Part shown: one piece after another, positions 51,585 to 61,259 of the stretch
Layout: each line of letters starts with the position of its first letter
Position numbering within the stretch: position 1 is the stretch's first letter
Source of the DNA: Ruegeria sp. R13_0
Lineage (GTDB): Bacteria > Pseudomonadota > Alphaproteobacteria > Rhodobacterales > Rhodobacteraceae
Assembly (NCBI RefSeq): GCF_017743995.1
Contig: NZ_JAGHRB010000014.1
Span: forward strand, 40,969 to 104,968
Direction of reading: 5' to 3'
DNA length: 64,000 nucleotides
Made by a program: the position numbers and the translations under genes
Notes under the pieces: generated by a model
Seen by the model: the letters and a program-made list of their open reading frames with translations, nothing else
What the model was told of the DNA's origin: nothing
Database searches by the model: none

Positions 51585-53209
51585 CCCAACGCCCGCGCCT
51601 GATCCCTAAGCACGAATTTCTGAACCTTGCCGGTGGATGTCTTGGGCAAAGTCCCGAACACCACGGTCTTGGGTGCTTTGAAATGGGCCATGTTGTCCCG
51701 GCAGAACGCAATCAGATCAGCCTCGGTTGCGCTGGCCTCGGGCTTTAGCTCAACGAAAGCGCAGGGGGTTTCACCCCATTTCTCATCCGGGCGGGCGACC
51801 ACTGCGGCCTCCATGACGGCAGGGTGCTTGTAAAGAACCCCCTCAACCTCGACGGATGAGATATTCTCACCGCCCGAGACAATGATGTCCTTGGACCGGT
51901 CCTTCAGCGCGACATAACCATCGGGGTACATCACCCCCAGATCGCCCGAGGCAAACCAACCGCCGTTGAACGCCTTGTCGGTGGCATCGGGGTTCTTGAG
52001 GTAGCCTTTCATCACCACATTGCCCTGCATGAAGATCTCACCCATGGTTTCGCCATCGGCGGGCACAGGCTCTAGCGTTTCGGGATCGGCCACCATCAGG
52101 CCCGAAAGCGCCGAATAGCGCACGCCTTGCCGAACCTTGAGGGCGGCCCGTTCAGCCGCGCTCTTCTGGTTCCATTCATCCTTCCACGCGCAGACGACCG
52201 AAGGGCCATAAGTCTCGGTCAGGCCGTAGACATGGGTCACCTCGACGCCCATCCCCTCCATCGCTTCGATTACGGCGGCAGGCGGCGGGGCACCGGCAGT
52301 CATCACTTTGATCTGGTGGTCGAAATCCTTGAGGTGATCGGGGGCATGCGCCAGCATGTTCAGCACGATCGGCGCGCCACAGAAATGGGTGACTTTCTCT
52401 TCCCGGAAGGCGGCATAGATCGGCTCGGCCCGAACCGCACGCAAGCAGACCGAGACCCCGGCATTCAGCGCCATGGCCCAGGGGAAACACCAGCCATTGC
52501 AGTGGAACATCGGCAGGGTCCACAGGTAGACCGAATGCTTCGGCATGCCCCAATCCAGCAGGTCGGACTGGGCGTTCAGGGCCGCGCCTCGGTGGTGATA
52601 GACCACGCCCTTGGGGTTGCCGGTCGTGCCAGAGGTGTAGTTGAGCGTGATCGCGTCCCACTCATCCGCGGGCAGAGACCATTCAAACTCGGGGTCGCCT
52701 TCATCCAGCAGGGCCTCATAAGTCAGGCTGCCAAGGCGTTCGCCACCCTCAAAACTGGGATCTTCGATATCGATCACCAGAAGGTCATGATCGACCTGCG
52801 GCAGCGCCTCTTTAACGACGGCGGAAAACTCAGGGTCGACCAGCAGCACCTTGGCCTCGGAGTGGTTAAGGATGAAGGCGATGATCGGCGCATCGAGGCG
52901 CGTGTTGATCGCGTTCAAAACAGCGCCAACCATGGGAATGCCAAAATGGGCCTCATAGAGCTCAGGGATGTTCGCGGCGATGATCGAGACGGTATCGCCC
53001 TTGCCCACCCCACGGGCCGTCAGGGCGCTGGCAAGACGGCGGCAGCGCGCATAGGTCTGCGCCCAGCTGTAGCGACGGTCTCCATAGACGACGGACGGGT
53101 AATCGGGATACACCGCCGCCGTCCGTTCAATGAAGCTTAGCGGGGATAGCGGCGTGTAATTCGCACGGTTCTTATCCAGATGACGCTCATACATATTGGC
53201 TGCTTGCAT
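51581..53209 (-). CDS. Acyl-CoA synthetase (AMP-forming)
   Basis: The 542-residue ANL enzyme activates a carboxylic acid through acyl-AMP to its CoA ester. It has YTSGTTGNPKG (P-loop), YGLTETYG, GGWFASGDLG and DRSKDIIVSGGENISSVEVE, and ends with TSTGKVQKFVLR with the C-terminal lysine. The group includes short- and medium-chain or methylthiopropionate (DmdB-type) ligases of Roseobacters; I cannot tell the substrate. The start at 53209 has GGGAGGG upstream; the frame farther back is a non-coding extension. Confidence 0.87.
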   Translation of the reverse strand: MQAANMYERHLDKNRANYTPLSPLSFIERTAAVYPDYPSVVYGDRRYSWAQTYARCRRLASALTARGVGKGDTVSIIAANIPELYEAHFGIPMVGAVLNAINTRLDAPIIAFILNHSEAKVLLVDPEFSAVVKEALPQVDHDLLVIDIEDPSFEGGERLGSLTYEALLDEGDPEFEWSLPADEWDAITLNYTSGTTGNPKGVVYHHRGAALNAQSDLLDWGMPKHSVYLWTLPMFHCNGWCFPWAMALNAGVSVCLRAVRAEPIYAAFREEKVTHFCGAPIVLNMLAHAPDHLKDFDHQIKVMTAGAPPPAAVIEAMEGMGVEVTHVYGLTETYGPSVVCAWKDEWNQKSAAERAALKVRQGVRYSALSGLMVADPETLEPVPADGETMGEIFMQGNVVMKGYLKNPDATDKAFNGGWFASGDLGVMYPDGYVALKDRSKDIIVSGGENISSVEVEGVLYKHPAVMEAAVVARPDEKWGETPCAFVELKPEASATEADLIAFCRDNMAHFKAPKTVVFGTLPKTSTGKVQKFVLRDQARALG

Positions 53210-53433
53210 CCGCCAACCCTCCCAATTCGCGTGTGTCGCCACATGACCATAAACACGGGGCTGTGACCATCTTGTAGAAATACGACAAGTGGCGGGGCTC
53301 TGGCGATACGCTATGATGACATCTGGCCCTATATTCGCGACCCCATTCGCGGTGATCTGGGCCATCGCAATTTCATGCTATCGTGGGACCGATCCCGCAA
53401 TCTGCACACCGCATCAGACTGAAAGGACATGTC

Positions 53434-54825
53434 ATGGACGGCACGTTCAACGAAAACGATCTTTCCCGCGTGGTCGAGGCCGACCGCGCCCATATCTGGC
53501 ACCACCTGATCCAGCATAAACCCTTTGAAACAAACGATCCCCGCATCATTGTCGAAGGCAAAGGCATGCGTGTCTGGGACCAGAAAGGCAAAGAGCATCT
53601 GGATGCGGTCTCGGGCGGCGTCTGGACGGTGAACGTCGGCTATGGCCGCGAATCCATCTGCAAGGCGGTCTATGATCAGCTGATGAAGCTTTGCTATTTT
53701 GCGAATTCGGCAGGGTCGATTCCCGGTTCTATCTTCGCAGAAAAGCTGATTGAAAAGATGCCGGGCATGAGCCGCGTCTACTATATGAACTCGGGTTCTG
53801 AGGCGAATGAGAAAGCCTTCAAGATGGTTCGCCAGATCGCCCACAAGAAATACGGCGGCAAGAAGACCAAGATCCTGTATCGCGACCGCGACTATCACGG
53901 CTCGACCCTGGCGGCGATGTCGGCGGGTGGTCAGGATGAGCGCAACGCGCAATACGGCCCGTTTGCTCCGGATTTCGTACGTGTTCCCCATTGCATGGAA
54001 TACCGCAAGCACGAACTGAACGGCGCGCCGGAAGAGAACTTTGGCGAATGGGCCGCGGACCAGATCGAAGAGGTCATCCTGCGCGAAGGGCCAGACACCG
54101 TTGGCGCACTTTGCCTTGAGCCGGTGACCGCAGGTGGCGGCGTGATCGAAGCACCCGAAGGCTACTGGCAGCGCGTTCAGGAGATCTGCAAGAAGTACGA
54201 TGTGCTGCTGCATATTGATGAGGTCGTGTGCGGCGTCGGTCGGACAGGCACTTGGTTCGGCTACCAGCAGTATGGCGTGAAGCCTGACTTTGTCACCATG
54301 GCCAAAGGCGTTGCCTCGGGCTATGCGGCCATCGCCTGTCTGGTTACCACCGAAGAGGTCTTTGACATGTTCAAAGACGATGCGGCGGATCCGATGAACT
54401 ACTTCCGCGACATCTCGACCTTCGGGGGCTGCACCGCTGGCCCGGCGGCTGCGATCGAGAATATGCGTATCATCGAGGATGAGAACCTGCTGGGCAACTG
54501 CGTCGACATGGGCGATCGCATGATGGGTAACCTGCAAGCGCTAATGGAGAAGCATAAGGTCATCGGCGATGTGCGCGGCAAAGGCCTGTTCCTGGGCGCT
54601 GAACTGGTTGCAGACCGCTCCACGCGTGAACCGATGGACGAAAAGAAGGTACAGGCCGTGGTGGCAGACTGCATGGCGCAGGGTGTCATCATCGGCGCGA
54701 CCAACCGCTCGCTGCCGGGTCGCAACAACACGCTGTGTTTCTCGCCTGCGCTCATCGCGACGGCGGATGATATCGACCAGATCACCGATGCGGTCGACGG
54801 CGCGCTGGGACGTGTGTTCGGCTAG
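53434..54825 (+). CDS. Class III aminotransferase, taurine-pyruvate type
   Basis: The 463-residue PLP enzyme of the omega-aminotransferase class has HIWHHLIQHKPFETNDPRIIV, close to the start seen in taurine-pyruvate aminotransferases. It also shows YYMNSGSEANEKAFKMVRQ, LLHIDEVVCGVGRTG and TMAKGVASGYAAIACLV with the Schiff-base lysine. If so it makes sulfoacetaldehyde from taurine, but beta-alanine and other omega-amines fit too. No xsc or pta gene is adjacent. It is divergent from the acyl-CoA ligase and ends before a hairpin. Confidence 0.8.
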   Translation: MDGTFNENDLSRVVEADRAHIWHHLIQHKPFETNDPRIIVEGKGMRVWDQKGKEHLDAVSGGVWTVNVGYGRESICKAVYDQLMKLCYFANSAGSIPGSIFAEKLIEKMPGMSRVYYMNSGSEANEKAFKMVRQIAHKKYGGKKTKILYRDRDYHGSTLAAMSAGGQDERNAQYGPFAPDFVRVPHCMEYRKHELNGAPEENFGEWAADQIEEVILREGPDTVGALCLEPVTAGGGVIEAPEGYWQRVQEICKKYDVLLHIDEVVCGVGRTGTWFGYQQYGVKPDFVTMAKGVASGYAAIACLVTTEEVFDMFKDDAADPMNYFRDISTFGGCTAGPAAAIENMRIIEDENLLGNCVDMGDRMMGNLQALMEKHKVIGDVRGKGLFLGAELVADRSTREPMDEKKVQAVVADCMAQGVIIGATNRSLPGRNNTLCFSPALIATADDIDQITDAVDGALGRVFG

Positions 54826-54836
54826 AGAATGAAAAA

Positions 54837-54869
54837 CGGGAAACCGGGCAATCGCGCCCCGGTTTCCCG
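54837..54869 (+). terminator. Hairpin after the class III aminotransferase gene
   Basis: A perfect 12-bp stem (CGGGAAACCGGG with CCCGGTTTCCCG) with a 9-base loop lies 11 bases after the stop codon. No T-run follows directly (a CTTTTT comes 20 bases later), so it may stabilise the message or terminate weakly. Confidence 0.6.
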
Positions 54870-54967
54870 ACCTCTGGGTCGCAAGCCTTTTTACTAACCA
54901 GAAGATCAGACACACCTCTTGCTCTTGCGTATCAACCGGCGCAGACTTGCATGCAGAGGAGTGTATC

Positions 54968-55786
54968 ATGACACCCAAAACCTCAGACACGGACCCGTCG
55001 GGCGATATGGCATCGCCGCAAGGTGCAGCGCTCAAGGTCAACACTGTAAGCGCGCAGGATATCAAGGACTCGTTGAAGGCGGGCGTGGCGGACTTTCTGG
55101 CCCGCCCTGTCATGAGCGGGTTTTTCGGCCTGTTCTACGCCGTTTTTGGCCTTGTCTTTGTGTGGTGCCTGATCTGGCTCGGCAAGGTCTGGATGATCAT
55201 TCCGGCCATTGTGGGCTTTCCACTGGTCGCGCCCTTTGCCGCTGCCGGGCTGTATGAAATGTCCCGACGATTGCAGAGTGGGGAACAGTTCGGCTGGTCC
55301 GATATCCTGACGGTGATGGCCAATCAACGCAAACGCGAGATGGGCTGGATGGCCTTTGTCACCCTGTTTATATTCTGGGTTTGGGTCTATCAGGTGCGCC
55401 TTTGGTTGGCGATCATCCTGCAGAATGCCTCCTTCTCGGATTTTGACGGGTTTCTGAACACCGTCTTCTTCACGTCCGAGGGCTGGACGTTTCTAGCCAT
55501 TGGCACCTGCATCGGCGCGGGCCTTTCGGCCGTGCTGTTTTCGGTCACCGTCGTCGCTATGCCGCTGCTTCTGGACCGAGAGACCAACTTCGTATCGGCC
55601 ATGCTGGCCTCGATCCGGGTCGTCACCGAGAACCCGGTGGTGATGCTGGGTTGGGCGGCAATCATCTCGGCAACCATGCTGCTCTCGCTGATCCCAGCCT
55701 TTCTGGGCCTGATCTTCACCCTGCCGATCCTTGGCCACACCACGTGGCACCTATATCAGCGTGCCGTTCCACCAGCCGAGGATTGA
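54968..55786 (+). CDS. DUF2189 membrane protein
   Basis: The 272-residue protein has an N-terminal cytosolic part with [27 protein letters not shown] and about six transmembrane helices. These include [29 protein letters not shown]-like text (here [20 protein letters not shown]) and [14 protein letters not shown], the DUF2189 pattern. The family is predicted to be an integral membrane protein related to DUF975 with unknown role. The start has GAGGAG upstream. It converges on rplT across a bidirectional terminator. Confidence 0.82.
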   Translation: [272 protein letters not shown]

Positions 55787-55824
55787 TCTTGGCCCCATTA
55801 GGGGACAGGCACATCCGAAACAAA

Positions 55825-55853
55825 AAGGACCGCCCCAAATGGGACGGCCCTTT
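55825..55853 (-). terminator. Terminator of the rpmI-rplT operon
   Basis: The 13-bp stem with two GU pairs (GGGCCGTCCC with GGGGCGGTCC on the minus strand, extended by A-T pairs) and a 4-base loop is followed by TTTTTG on the minus strand. It lies 24 bases beyond the rplT stop. It can also stop the DUF2189 transcript arriving from the other side. Confidence 0.85.
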
Positions 55854-55877
55854 GTTCACTGTCTCTCTTTTCAGAGA

Positions 55878-56243
55878 TCAGGCAGCCAGAGCGGCCTGAG
55901 CTTTGGCGACGATCGCACCGAACGCTTCCGGTTCGTGTACGGCCAGGTCGGCCAGAACTTTGCGGTCCACTTCGATACCGGCCAGGTTCAGGCCGTTGAT
56001 GAAGCGGGAATATGTCAGAGCCTCGTCATGCGAACGGACAGCAGCGTTGATACGCTGAATCCACAGCGCGCGGAAGTTGCGCTTGCGGTTCTTACGGTCG
56101 CGAGTTGCATACTGGTTGGCCTTGTCTACGGCCTGACGGGCAACTTTGAAGGTGCTCTTGCGGCGGCCATAGTAACCTTTGGCGGCCTTGATAACCTTCT
56201 TGTGACGGGCGTGAGTTACGGTTCCACCTTTAACGCGGGACAT
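55878..56243 (-). CDS. rplT: 50S ribosomal protein L20
   Basis: L20 is an early assembly protein of the large subunit. The 121-residue product is basic, with [35 protein letters not shown] and a C-terminal part [21 protein letters not shown] text (here [15 protein letters not shown]). The rpmI gene precedes it by 14 bases. In other bacteria L20 represses its own operon by binding the leader; whether it does so here is not visible. infC is not adjacent. Confidence 0.97.
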   Translation of the reverse strand: MSRVKGGTVTHARHKKVIKAAKGYYGRRKSTFKVARQAVDKANQYATRDRKNRKRNFRALWIQRINAAVRSHDEALTYSRFINGLNLAGIEVDRKVLADLAVHEPEAFGAIVAKAQAALAA

Positions 56244-56257
56244 CTCTTAATCTCCTC

Positions 56258-56458
56258 TTAGCGGTCGTAGGGCATGTAGCCCTTGACGATCTTGGCGTCG
56301 GGGGCGGACAGGGTGGTGTTGCCACGAGCATCGCGGATGAACTTCTTGGTCCGCTTGATCATGCCGTGCCGTTTGCCGGCCTGGCCAGCAAGGACCTTAC
56401 CGGTCGCAGTCACCTTGAAGCGCTTCTTGGCGCTCGACTTGGTCTTCATCTTAGGCAT
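56258..56458 (-). CDS. rpmI: 50S ribosomal protein L35
   Basis: The 66-residue protein is very basic: [40 protein letters not shown], and MPYDR at the end. It is the first gene of the rpmI-rplT pair. The promoter and any leader lie in the following 180 bases upstream, shared with the end of the alanine symporter gene, which is on the same strand. Confidence 0.97.
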   Translation of the reverse strand: MPKMKTKSSAKKRFKVTATGKVLAGQAGKRHGMIKRTKKFIRDARGNTTLSAPDAKIVKGYMPYDR

Positions 56459-56606
56459 TTCCGTCTCCTTTCAGGGTTCGGTACTAAACGCGACTCGGCA
56501 TGCCATCTCGGCCGGTCACGCGATCAGATGCGCCGTTTACGCAAGTTCGGTCATACTGGCAAGGGGGTTTGGCTCAGAATCTGCGCTTTTCGCAGTGGCC
56601 AATGCA

Positions 56607-56631
56607 CCGGGGCAGCACAGGGCTGCCCCGG
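56607..56631 (-). terminator. Hairpin after the alanine symporter gene
   Basis: Perfect 10-bp arms CCGGGGCAGC and GCTGCCCCGG enclose a 5-base loop, starting 9 bases beyond the symporter stop on the minus strand. No T-tract follows, so its strength as a terminator is uncertain. Confidence 0.55.
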
Positions 56632-56639
56632 TAAAGTGT

Positions 56640-58190
56640 TTAGTGGCTGAATTTGCGGATTTCGCCGCTCTTCAGACGTTCGGAGTAGGAGGCCAGCTCC
56701 TGACGCACCACTTTCATCAGGAAGTAGAGCGCAAAGACGTTCACAACCGCCATCGCAAAGATCGCCGCATCCGAGAAGTCGATGACCGGGCCAAGGTTGG
56801 CCGCCGCACCAATGACAACGAAGATGCAGAAGATGATCTTGAAGACCAACTCTTTGGTTTGGCCTTCGCCGAACAGATAGGTCCAGGCCTTGAGGCCATA
56901 ATAGGACCAGCTGATCATCGTCGAGAAGGCAAACAGGACCACGGCAATCGCCAGAATGAACGGGAACCAGCTGAACGCGCTGCCGAAGGCCGCCGAGGTC
57001 AGGCTGACGCCGGTATTGCCGTCGACCGTTGCAATCGCATTGCCCGCTTCGTTTAGCATGTAGTTGCCGGTTGCCGGGTCAACGATCAGTTGCTGGGTGA
57101 TGATGATCACCAGCGCAGTCATGGTACAGATCACAACCGTGTCGATGAACGGCTCAAGCAGCGAGACGAAGCCCTCGGTGATCGGTTCTTTGGTCCGCAC
57201 GGCCGAGTGCGCAATCGCCGCGGAACCCACGCCCGCTTCGTTCGAGAACGCCGCACGACGGAAGCCCTGGATCAGCGCACCGACCATGCCGCCAGCAACG
57301 CCAAGCCCGGTGAAGGCACCTGCGAAGATCTGACCAAAGGCCCAGCCGATCTGGTCGGCGTGCATCAGGATGATGACCAGCGCCGCCAGCACGTACATGA
57401 CACCCATGAACGGCACGACCTTTTCGGTCACGCGCGCAATGGATTTCAGGCCACCCACGATCACCGCAAAGACGATGCCCGCAAAGACCAGACCTGTGAT
57501 CCAGCCCGGATAGTCTCCGACAATCCCGGCAATCTGCTGGTGCGCCTGATTGGCCTGGAACATGTTGCCGCCGCCCAATGCGCCTAGGATACAGAAGATC
57601 GAGAACAGTACGGCCAGGATCTTGCCGCCCGGCAGGCCCAACTCGGCAAAGCCCTTTGACATGTAATACATCGGGCCACCCGAGACGGTGCCGTCTTCAT
57701 ATTCGTTGCGGTATTTCACACCCAACGTACATTCGGTGAATTTCGACGCCATGCCCAGCAGGCCCGCAACGATCATCCAGAATGTTGCACCCGGACCACC
57801 GATCCCTATGGCAACCGCCACACCGGCGATATTGCCAAGACCAACGGTCCCCGACAGCGCGGTGGCAAGGGCCTGAAAATGGCTGACCTCACCCGCGTCA
57901 TTGGGGTCGGAGTAATCGCCTTTAACCAAGCTGATCGAGTGTCCGAAGAATCGGAATTGCACAAAGGCAAAATAGAGCGAAAACACTGTGGCCGCGACGA
58001 CCAGCCACCCCACAATCCATGGGAATCCAGTGCCCGGAAACGGCGCGAAGATAAAGCTGACGAAGGGTCCCGTAGCATCGGCAAAAGCCTGATTGATCTT
58101 GTCGTCCAGACCCGGCGCCTCTTGCGCGAAAGCGGGGCCGGAGATCAGAGCCATGGTCGCACCAAAGCCCAGTTTTTGAAGCATATTCAT
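56640..58190 (-). CDS. Alanine/glycine:cation symporter (AGCS family)
   Basis: The 516-residue inner-membrane protein takes up alanine or glycine with sodium or protons. A signal-like start is followed by about eleven hydrophobic segments. The AGCS blocks visible are GTVGLGNIAGVAVAIGIGGPGATFWMIVAGLLGMASKFTECTLGVKYR, given here in part as GLGNIAGVAVAIGIGGPG, then GGPMYYMSKG and FRRAAFSNEAGVGSAAIAHS. A usp gene begins the same transcript 14 bases upstream, hinting at stress- or starvation-linked control. Confidence 0.92.
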   Translation of the reverse strand: MNMLQKLGFGATMALISGPAFAQEAPGLDDKINQAFADATGPFVSFIFAPFPGTGFPWIVGWLVVAATVFSLYFAFVQFRFFGHSISLVKGDYSDPNDAGEVSHFQALATALSGTVGLGNIAGVAVAIGIGGPGATFWMIVAGLLGMASKFTECTLGVKYRNEYEDGTVSGGPMYYMSKGFAELGLPGGKILAVLFSIFCILGALGGGNMFQANQAHQQIAGIVGDYPGWITGLVFAGIVFAVIVGGLKSIARVTEKVVPFMGVMYVLAALVIILMHADQIGWAFGQIFAGAFTGLGVAGGMVGALIQGFRRAAFSNEAGVGSAAIAHSAVRTKEPITEGFVSLLEPFIDTVVICTMTALVIIITQQLIVDPATGNYMLNEAGNAIATVDGNTGVSLTSAAFGSAFSWFPFILAIAVVLFAFSTMISWSYYGLKAWTYLFGEGQTKELVFKIIFCIFVVIGAAANLGPVIDFSDAAIFAMAVVNVFALYFLMKVVRQELASYSERLKSGEIRKFSH

Positions 58191-58204
58191 CCTAATCCCT
58201 CCGC

Positions 58205-58642
58205 TCAGTTCACGACCGTGACAGGCACGTCGGCATGCATCACCAAGTTCTGAGTCGAGCTTCCAAACAGCCGTTTCTTGAACCCGTCCGCCGAGGCGCG
58301 GCCGACGATGATCTGAGTGCCGCCGTTTTCAACCGTGATCGCGTTCAGCGTCTCGGCCACGTCGCCATGGCGCACTATGCCGTTTGCTTCGAACCCATCG
58401 GCCTTCAGTGCCTCAACCGTAGGGGCAATGATCCGCGACGTGGCCAGTTCGACCTCTTCCTCGCGCCGCTTGTGCCGTTGGGCGTTTTCTTCCGGTGTTT
58501 GGAAAGTGAAAGGGGACCATTCGATGACATAGACAACCAGCATTTCGCATGAGCCAATTCGCCCGGCCAAATCCTTGGCAAAGGCGATGGCGCGCTCTCC
58601 GGTTTCTGTCCCGTCCAGTCCAATGACAATCTTTGTTGTCAT
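58205..58642 (-). CDS. Universal stress protein (UspA domain)
   Basis: The 145-residue single Usp domain has TTKIVIGLDGTETGERAIAFAKDLA and the C-terminal TQIIVGRASADGFKKRLFGSSTQNLVMHADVPVTVV. That is close to the nucleotide loop G-2x-G-9x-GS, with Ser for the second Gly, so ATP binding is more likely than in the Usp protein at 24.9 kb. It shares a transcript with the alanine symporter, whose activity it could modulate. Confidence 0.87.
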   Translation of the reverse strand: MTTKIVIGLDGTETGERAIAFAKDLAGRIGSCEMLVVYVIEWSPFTFQTPEENAQRHKRREEEVELATSRIIAPTVEALKADGFEANGIVRHGDVAETLNAITVENGGTQIIVGRASADGFKKRLFGSSTQNLVMHADVPVTVVN

Positions 58643-58821
58643 GACGTTCCTCCATTATTTTTCTGGTTTGACCGGGACCCGTGCCCCCGGTTGGGCGACC
58701 GGAACCTGGAACTATCTAAGATGATCGCCCTAAGGCTCAGTATCCGGCAAAATCACCAAAAAACAGAGGTATTTTTGCTGAATACAACCCTACGGGCACC
58801 TTCCTCTTGAAAACAAACAAG

Positions 58822-58850
58822 AAAAGCCGCCCAAAAATAGGCGGCTTGGG
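58822..58850 (-). terminator. Terminator of the pyruvate kinase gene
   Basis: On the minus strand an 8-bp stem AAGCCGCC/GGCGGCTT with an 8-base loop is followed by TTTCTTGTTTG. It lies about 40 bases past the pyk stop, a typical intrinsic terminator. Confidence 0.85.
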
Positions 58851-58887
58851 AATTCTCAATATGATCCTTCCTGAAATCCGGGCGGAC

Positions 58888-60333
58888 TCATCCCGGATCG
58901 GTGTTGTAGATCAGACGCTCGTCACAAGGGGCAATACGCAGAATATTGGTGGTTCCGGGGACATTGAACGGAACGCCTGCAGTGACAACGATCTGATCGC
59001 TCTCGGCGGCGAAGCCCCCTGCGCGCGCGGCGCGGGCCGCATTGACCACGGCCCCTTTGAACCGCTCAAGCTCGGGCGTCATCACACAGTGGCAGCCCCA
59101 GCTCAGGCACAGGCGGCGGGCGGTTCCGGTCGCTGGCGTCATGGCGATGATCGGCACGCCGGGCCGTTCACGCGCAGTCAACAGCGCTGTGGTGCCGCTT
59201 TGAGTGAAACAGCAGATCGCTTTGATGTCAGTCTTTTCCGCGATCTCGCGCGCAGCTGCCACGATACCGTCCGCGATGGTCGACCCTTTGGCAGTCCGCG
59301 AGGCCGCGATGATCTGCGTGTAGGTCGGGTCGGCCTCGACCTCGATGGCGACCTTGTTCATGGTCTGCACGGCCTCGATCGGGTAAGAACCGGCCGCAGA
59401 TTCCGCGCTGAGCATGATGGCATCCGTGCCTTCGTAAATCGCGGTTGCAACGTCCGAGACCTCGGCGCGGGTTGGCATCGGGCTTTCGATCATGCTCTCC
59501 AGCATCTGGGTCGCCACGATCACCGGTTTAGCCGCCCCGCGGCACTTGCGAACCAGACGTTTCTGGATCGGAGGAACAGCCGAAACCGGCAGCTCAACCC
59601 CCAGATCGCCACGGGCCACCATGATCCCATCCGATGCGTCGAGGATATCGTCAAACGCCTCAACCGCTGCGGGCTTTTCGATCTTCGACAGGATCGACGC
59701 TCGTCCATCCGCCAGCGCGCGCGCCTCGAACACGTCCTTGGCCCGCTGCACAAAGCTAAGCGCCAGCCAATCCACGCCCAGTTGGCACACAAACTCCAGA
59801 TCGTCGCGATCCTTGGCTGACAAGGCCGCCAGTGGCAGCAGCACATCAGGCACGTTCACACCCTTGCGGTTCGAAATCGTCCCTCCGACTTCGACAGTAC
59901 AATTGGCGAAATCCTGACCGCAATCCTGCACGGTCAGACGGATCTTACCGTCATTGACCAGCAACCGCGCACCGGGTTCCAGCGCCGCAAAAATCTCTGG
60001 GTGTGGTAGGCAGACACGGTTGATGTCTCCGGCCTCGGGGTCGAGGTCCAGCCGGAATGCCGCGCCCTCTACCAGTTCTTCCGCATCATTAGCAAAAACC
60101 CCAACGCGCAGCTTCGGGCCTTGAAGATCGGCCAGGATCGCGATCGGGCTGTCCAGATCCTTTTCCACCTGACGAATGATACGATGCCGTTCGCGGATCT
60201 CGTCATGGCTGCCATGGCTCATGTTCAGGCGAAAGACGTCGGCCCCTGCCTCATGCAAAGCCCGGATGGTGTCATAGTCATTGGACGCCGGTCCCAGCGT
60301 CGCCACGATTTTTACATTTCTAAGGCGTCGCAC
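58888..60333 (-). CDS. pyk: Pyruvate kinase
   Basis: Pyk transfers the phosphate of phosphoenolpyruvate to ADP in the last step of glycolysis. The 481-residue product has VKIVATLGPASND at its start, FRLNMSHGSHDE, ILSKIEKPAAVEAFDDI with the catalytic lysine, IMVARGDLGVELP and a C-terminal allosteric domain with FTQSGTTALLTARERP. I start at the GTG at 60333, since GAGGAG precedes it by 10 bases and the normal N-terminus begins there. An upstream ATG at 60363 is possible. Confidence 0.96.
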   Translation of the reverse strand: MRRLRNVKIVATLGPASNDYDTIRALHEAGADVFRLNMSHGSHDEIRERHRIIRQVEKDLDSPIAILADLQGPKLRVGVFANDAEELVEGAAFRLDLDPEAGDINRVCLPHPEIFAALEPGARLLVNDGKIRLTVQDCGQDFANCTVEVGGTISNRKGVNVPDVLLPLAALSAKDRDDLEFVCQLGVDWLALSFVQRAKDVFEARALADGRASILSKIEKPAAVEAFDDILDASDGIMVARGDLGVELPVSAVPPIQKRLVRKCRGAAKPVIVATQMLESMIESPMPTRAEVSDVATAIYEGTDAIMLSAESAAGSYPIEAVQTMNKVAIEVEADPTYTQIIAASRTAKGSTIADGIVAAAREIAEKTDIKAICCFTQSGTTALLTARERPGVPIIAMTPATGTARRLCLSWGCHCVMTPELERFKGAVVNAARAARAGGFAAESDQIVVTAGVPFNVPGTTNILRIAPCDERLIYNTDPG

Positions 60334-60460
60334 TGGTTTCGCTCTCCTCAATCCCTCGGTCATGCGGCAATGTTACCGCAAACAGTATGTGGGTGGTTAT
60401 TGCGCAATTCCCTTTTGGAAGCAACTGCCATACACCTGCCGCAAACTTGATGACAGGCAC

Positions 60461-61198
60461 ATGACATACACTCCGTTTTTTATCCATGGCGAGGATCGCC
60501 CGTCCCGATGGCTGATCACCTGCGATCATGCGACCAACACCGTCCCTCCCGAAATCAACGGCGGGGATCTGGGGTTGCCGCGCGAAGATATGGAACGCCA
60601 CATCGCCTATGATGTCGGCGCCTACGAGGTCTCGAAACATCTGGGCGAGATCCTGAACGCGCCGGTCATCGCAGCCAATTTCTCGCGCCTTGTGATTGAT
60701 CCGAACCGGGGTGAGGATGACCCGACCCTGCTGATGAAGCTCTATGACGGTTCGATCATACCCGGCAATCGCCACGCTGATGCGGCCGAGCGTGAACGGC
60801 GTTTGGACATGTGCTACCGTCCTTATCACGACGCGCTTGGGAGGTTGGCCGCCCTACCCCATGCGGTGATCGTGTCTATGCACTCTTTCACCCGCCAACT
60901 CCGCGGTCGCGAACCACGCCCTTGGCATGTAGGCGTTCTGCACACCCCGGATGAGCGCTTCTCACGCCCTCTGATCAACCGCCTGAAGGCCGAAGACGGT
61001 TTGTGCGTCGGCGTGAATGAGCCCTATACCGGCGTTCTGCCCGGCGATGCCATCGACACGCATTGCACCTCGCACGGTCGACCAAATGCATTGATCGAGC
61101 TTCGCAATGATCTGATCGCGGATCACGCGGGACAGCGGGCCTGGGCAGAACGGCTCGCAGTGATCCTTCAGGATGCGCTAGCAGACAGCGGCCTTTGA
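60461..61198 (+). CDS. N-formylglutamate amidohydrolase-family protein
   Basis: The 245-residue FGase-fold protein has LITCDHATNTVPPEINGG, AYDVGAYEVSKHLGE, NFSRLVIDPNRGEDDPTLL and IVSMHSFTRQLRGR, family motifs with zinc- or metal-binding His and Asp. It could release glutamate and formate from N-formylglutamate in histidine breakdown, but no hut genes are near, so another N-acyl amino acid is possible. It diverges from pyk. A small membrane protein gene follows. Confidence 0.85.
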   Translation: MTYTPFFIHGEDRPSRWLITCDHATNTVPPEINGGDLGLPREDMERHIAYDVGAYEVSKHLGEILNAPVIAANFSRLVIDPNRGEDDPTLLMKLYDGSIIPGNRHADAAERERRLDMCYRPYHDALGRLAALPHAVIVSMHSFTRQLRGREPRPWHVGVLHTPDERFSRPLINRLKAEDGLCVGVNEPYTGVLPGDAIDTHCTSHGRPNALIELRNDLIADHAGQRAWAERLAVILQDALADSGL

Positions 61199-61259
61199 TC
61201 GCACATTATTGTGAGCTGCACCTTCAGCCCCCACATTAGAGACTGGGGAGGAGGTGACC

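Noticed and set aside
52127..53140. A 337-codon plus-strand frame inside the acyl-CoA ligase gene
   Set aside because: Antisense shadow of a gene with intact ANL motifs.
53329..54537. A 402-codon minus-strand frame across the class III aminotransferase gene
   Set aside because: It lies opposite a clear aminotransferase and reads like low-complexity antisense. There is no ribosome site.
58807..59820. A 337-codon plus-strand frame opposite pyruvate kinase
   Set aside because: Antisense shadow; it begins within the pyk terminator and has no recognisable domain.
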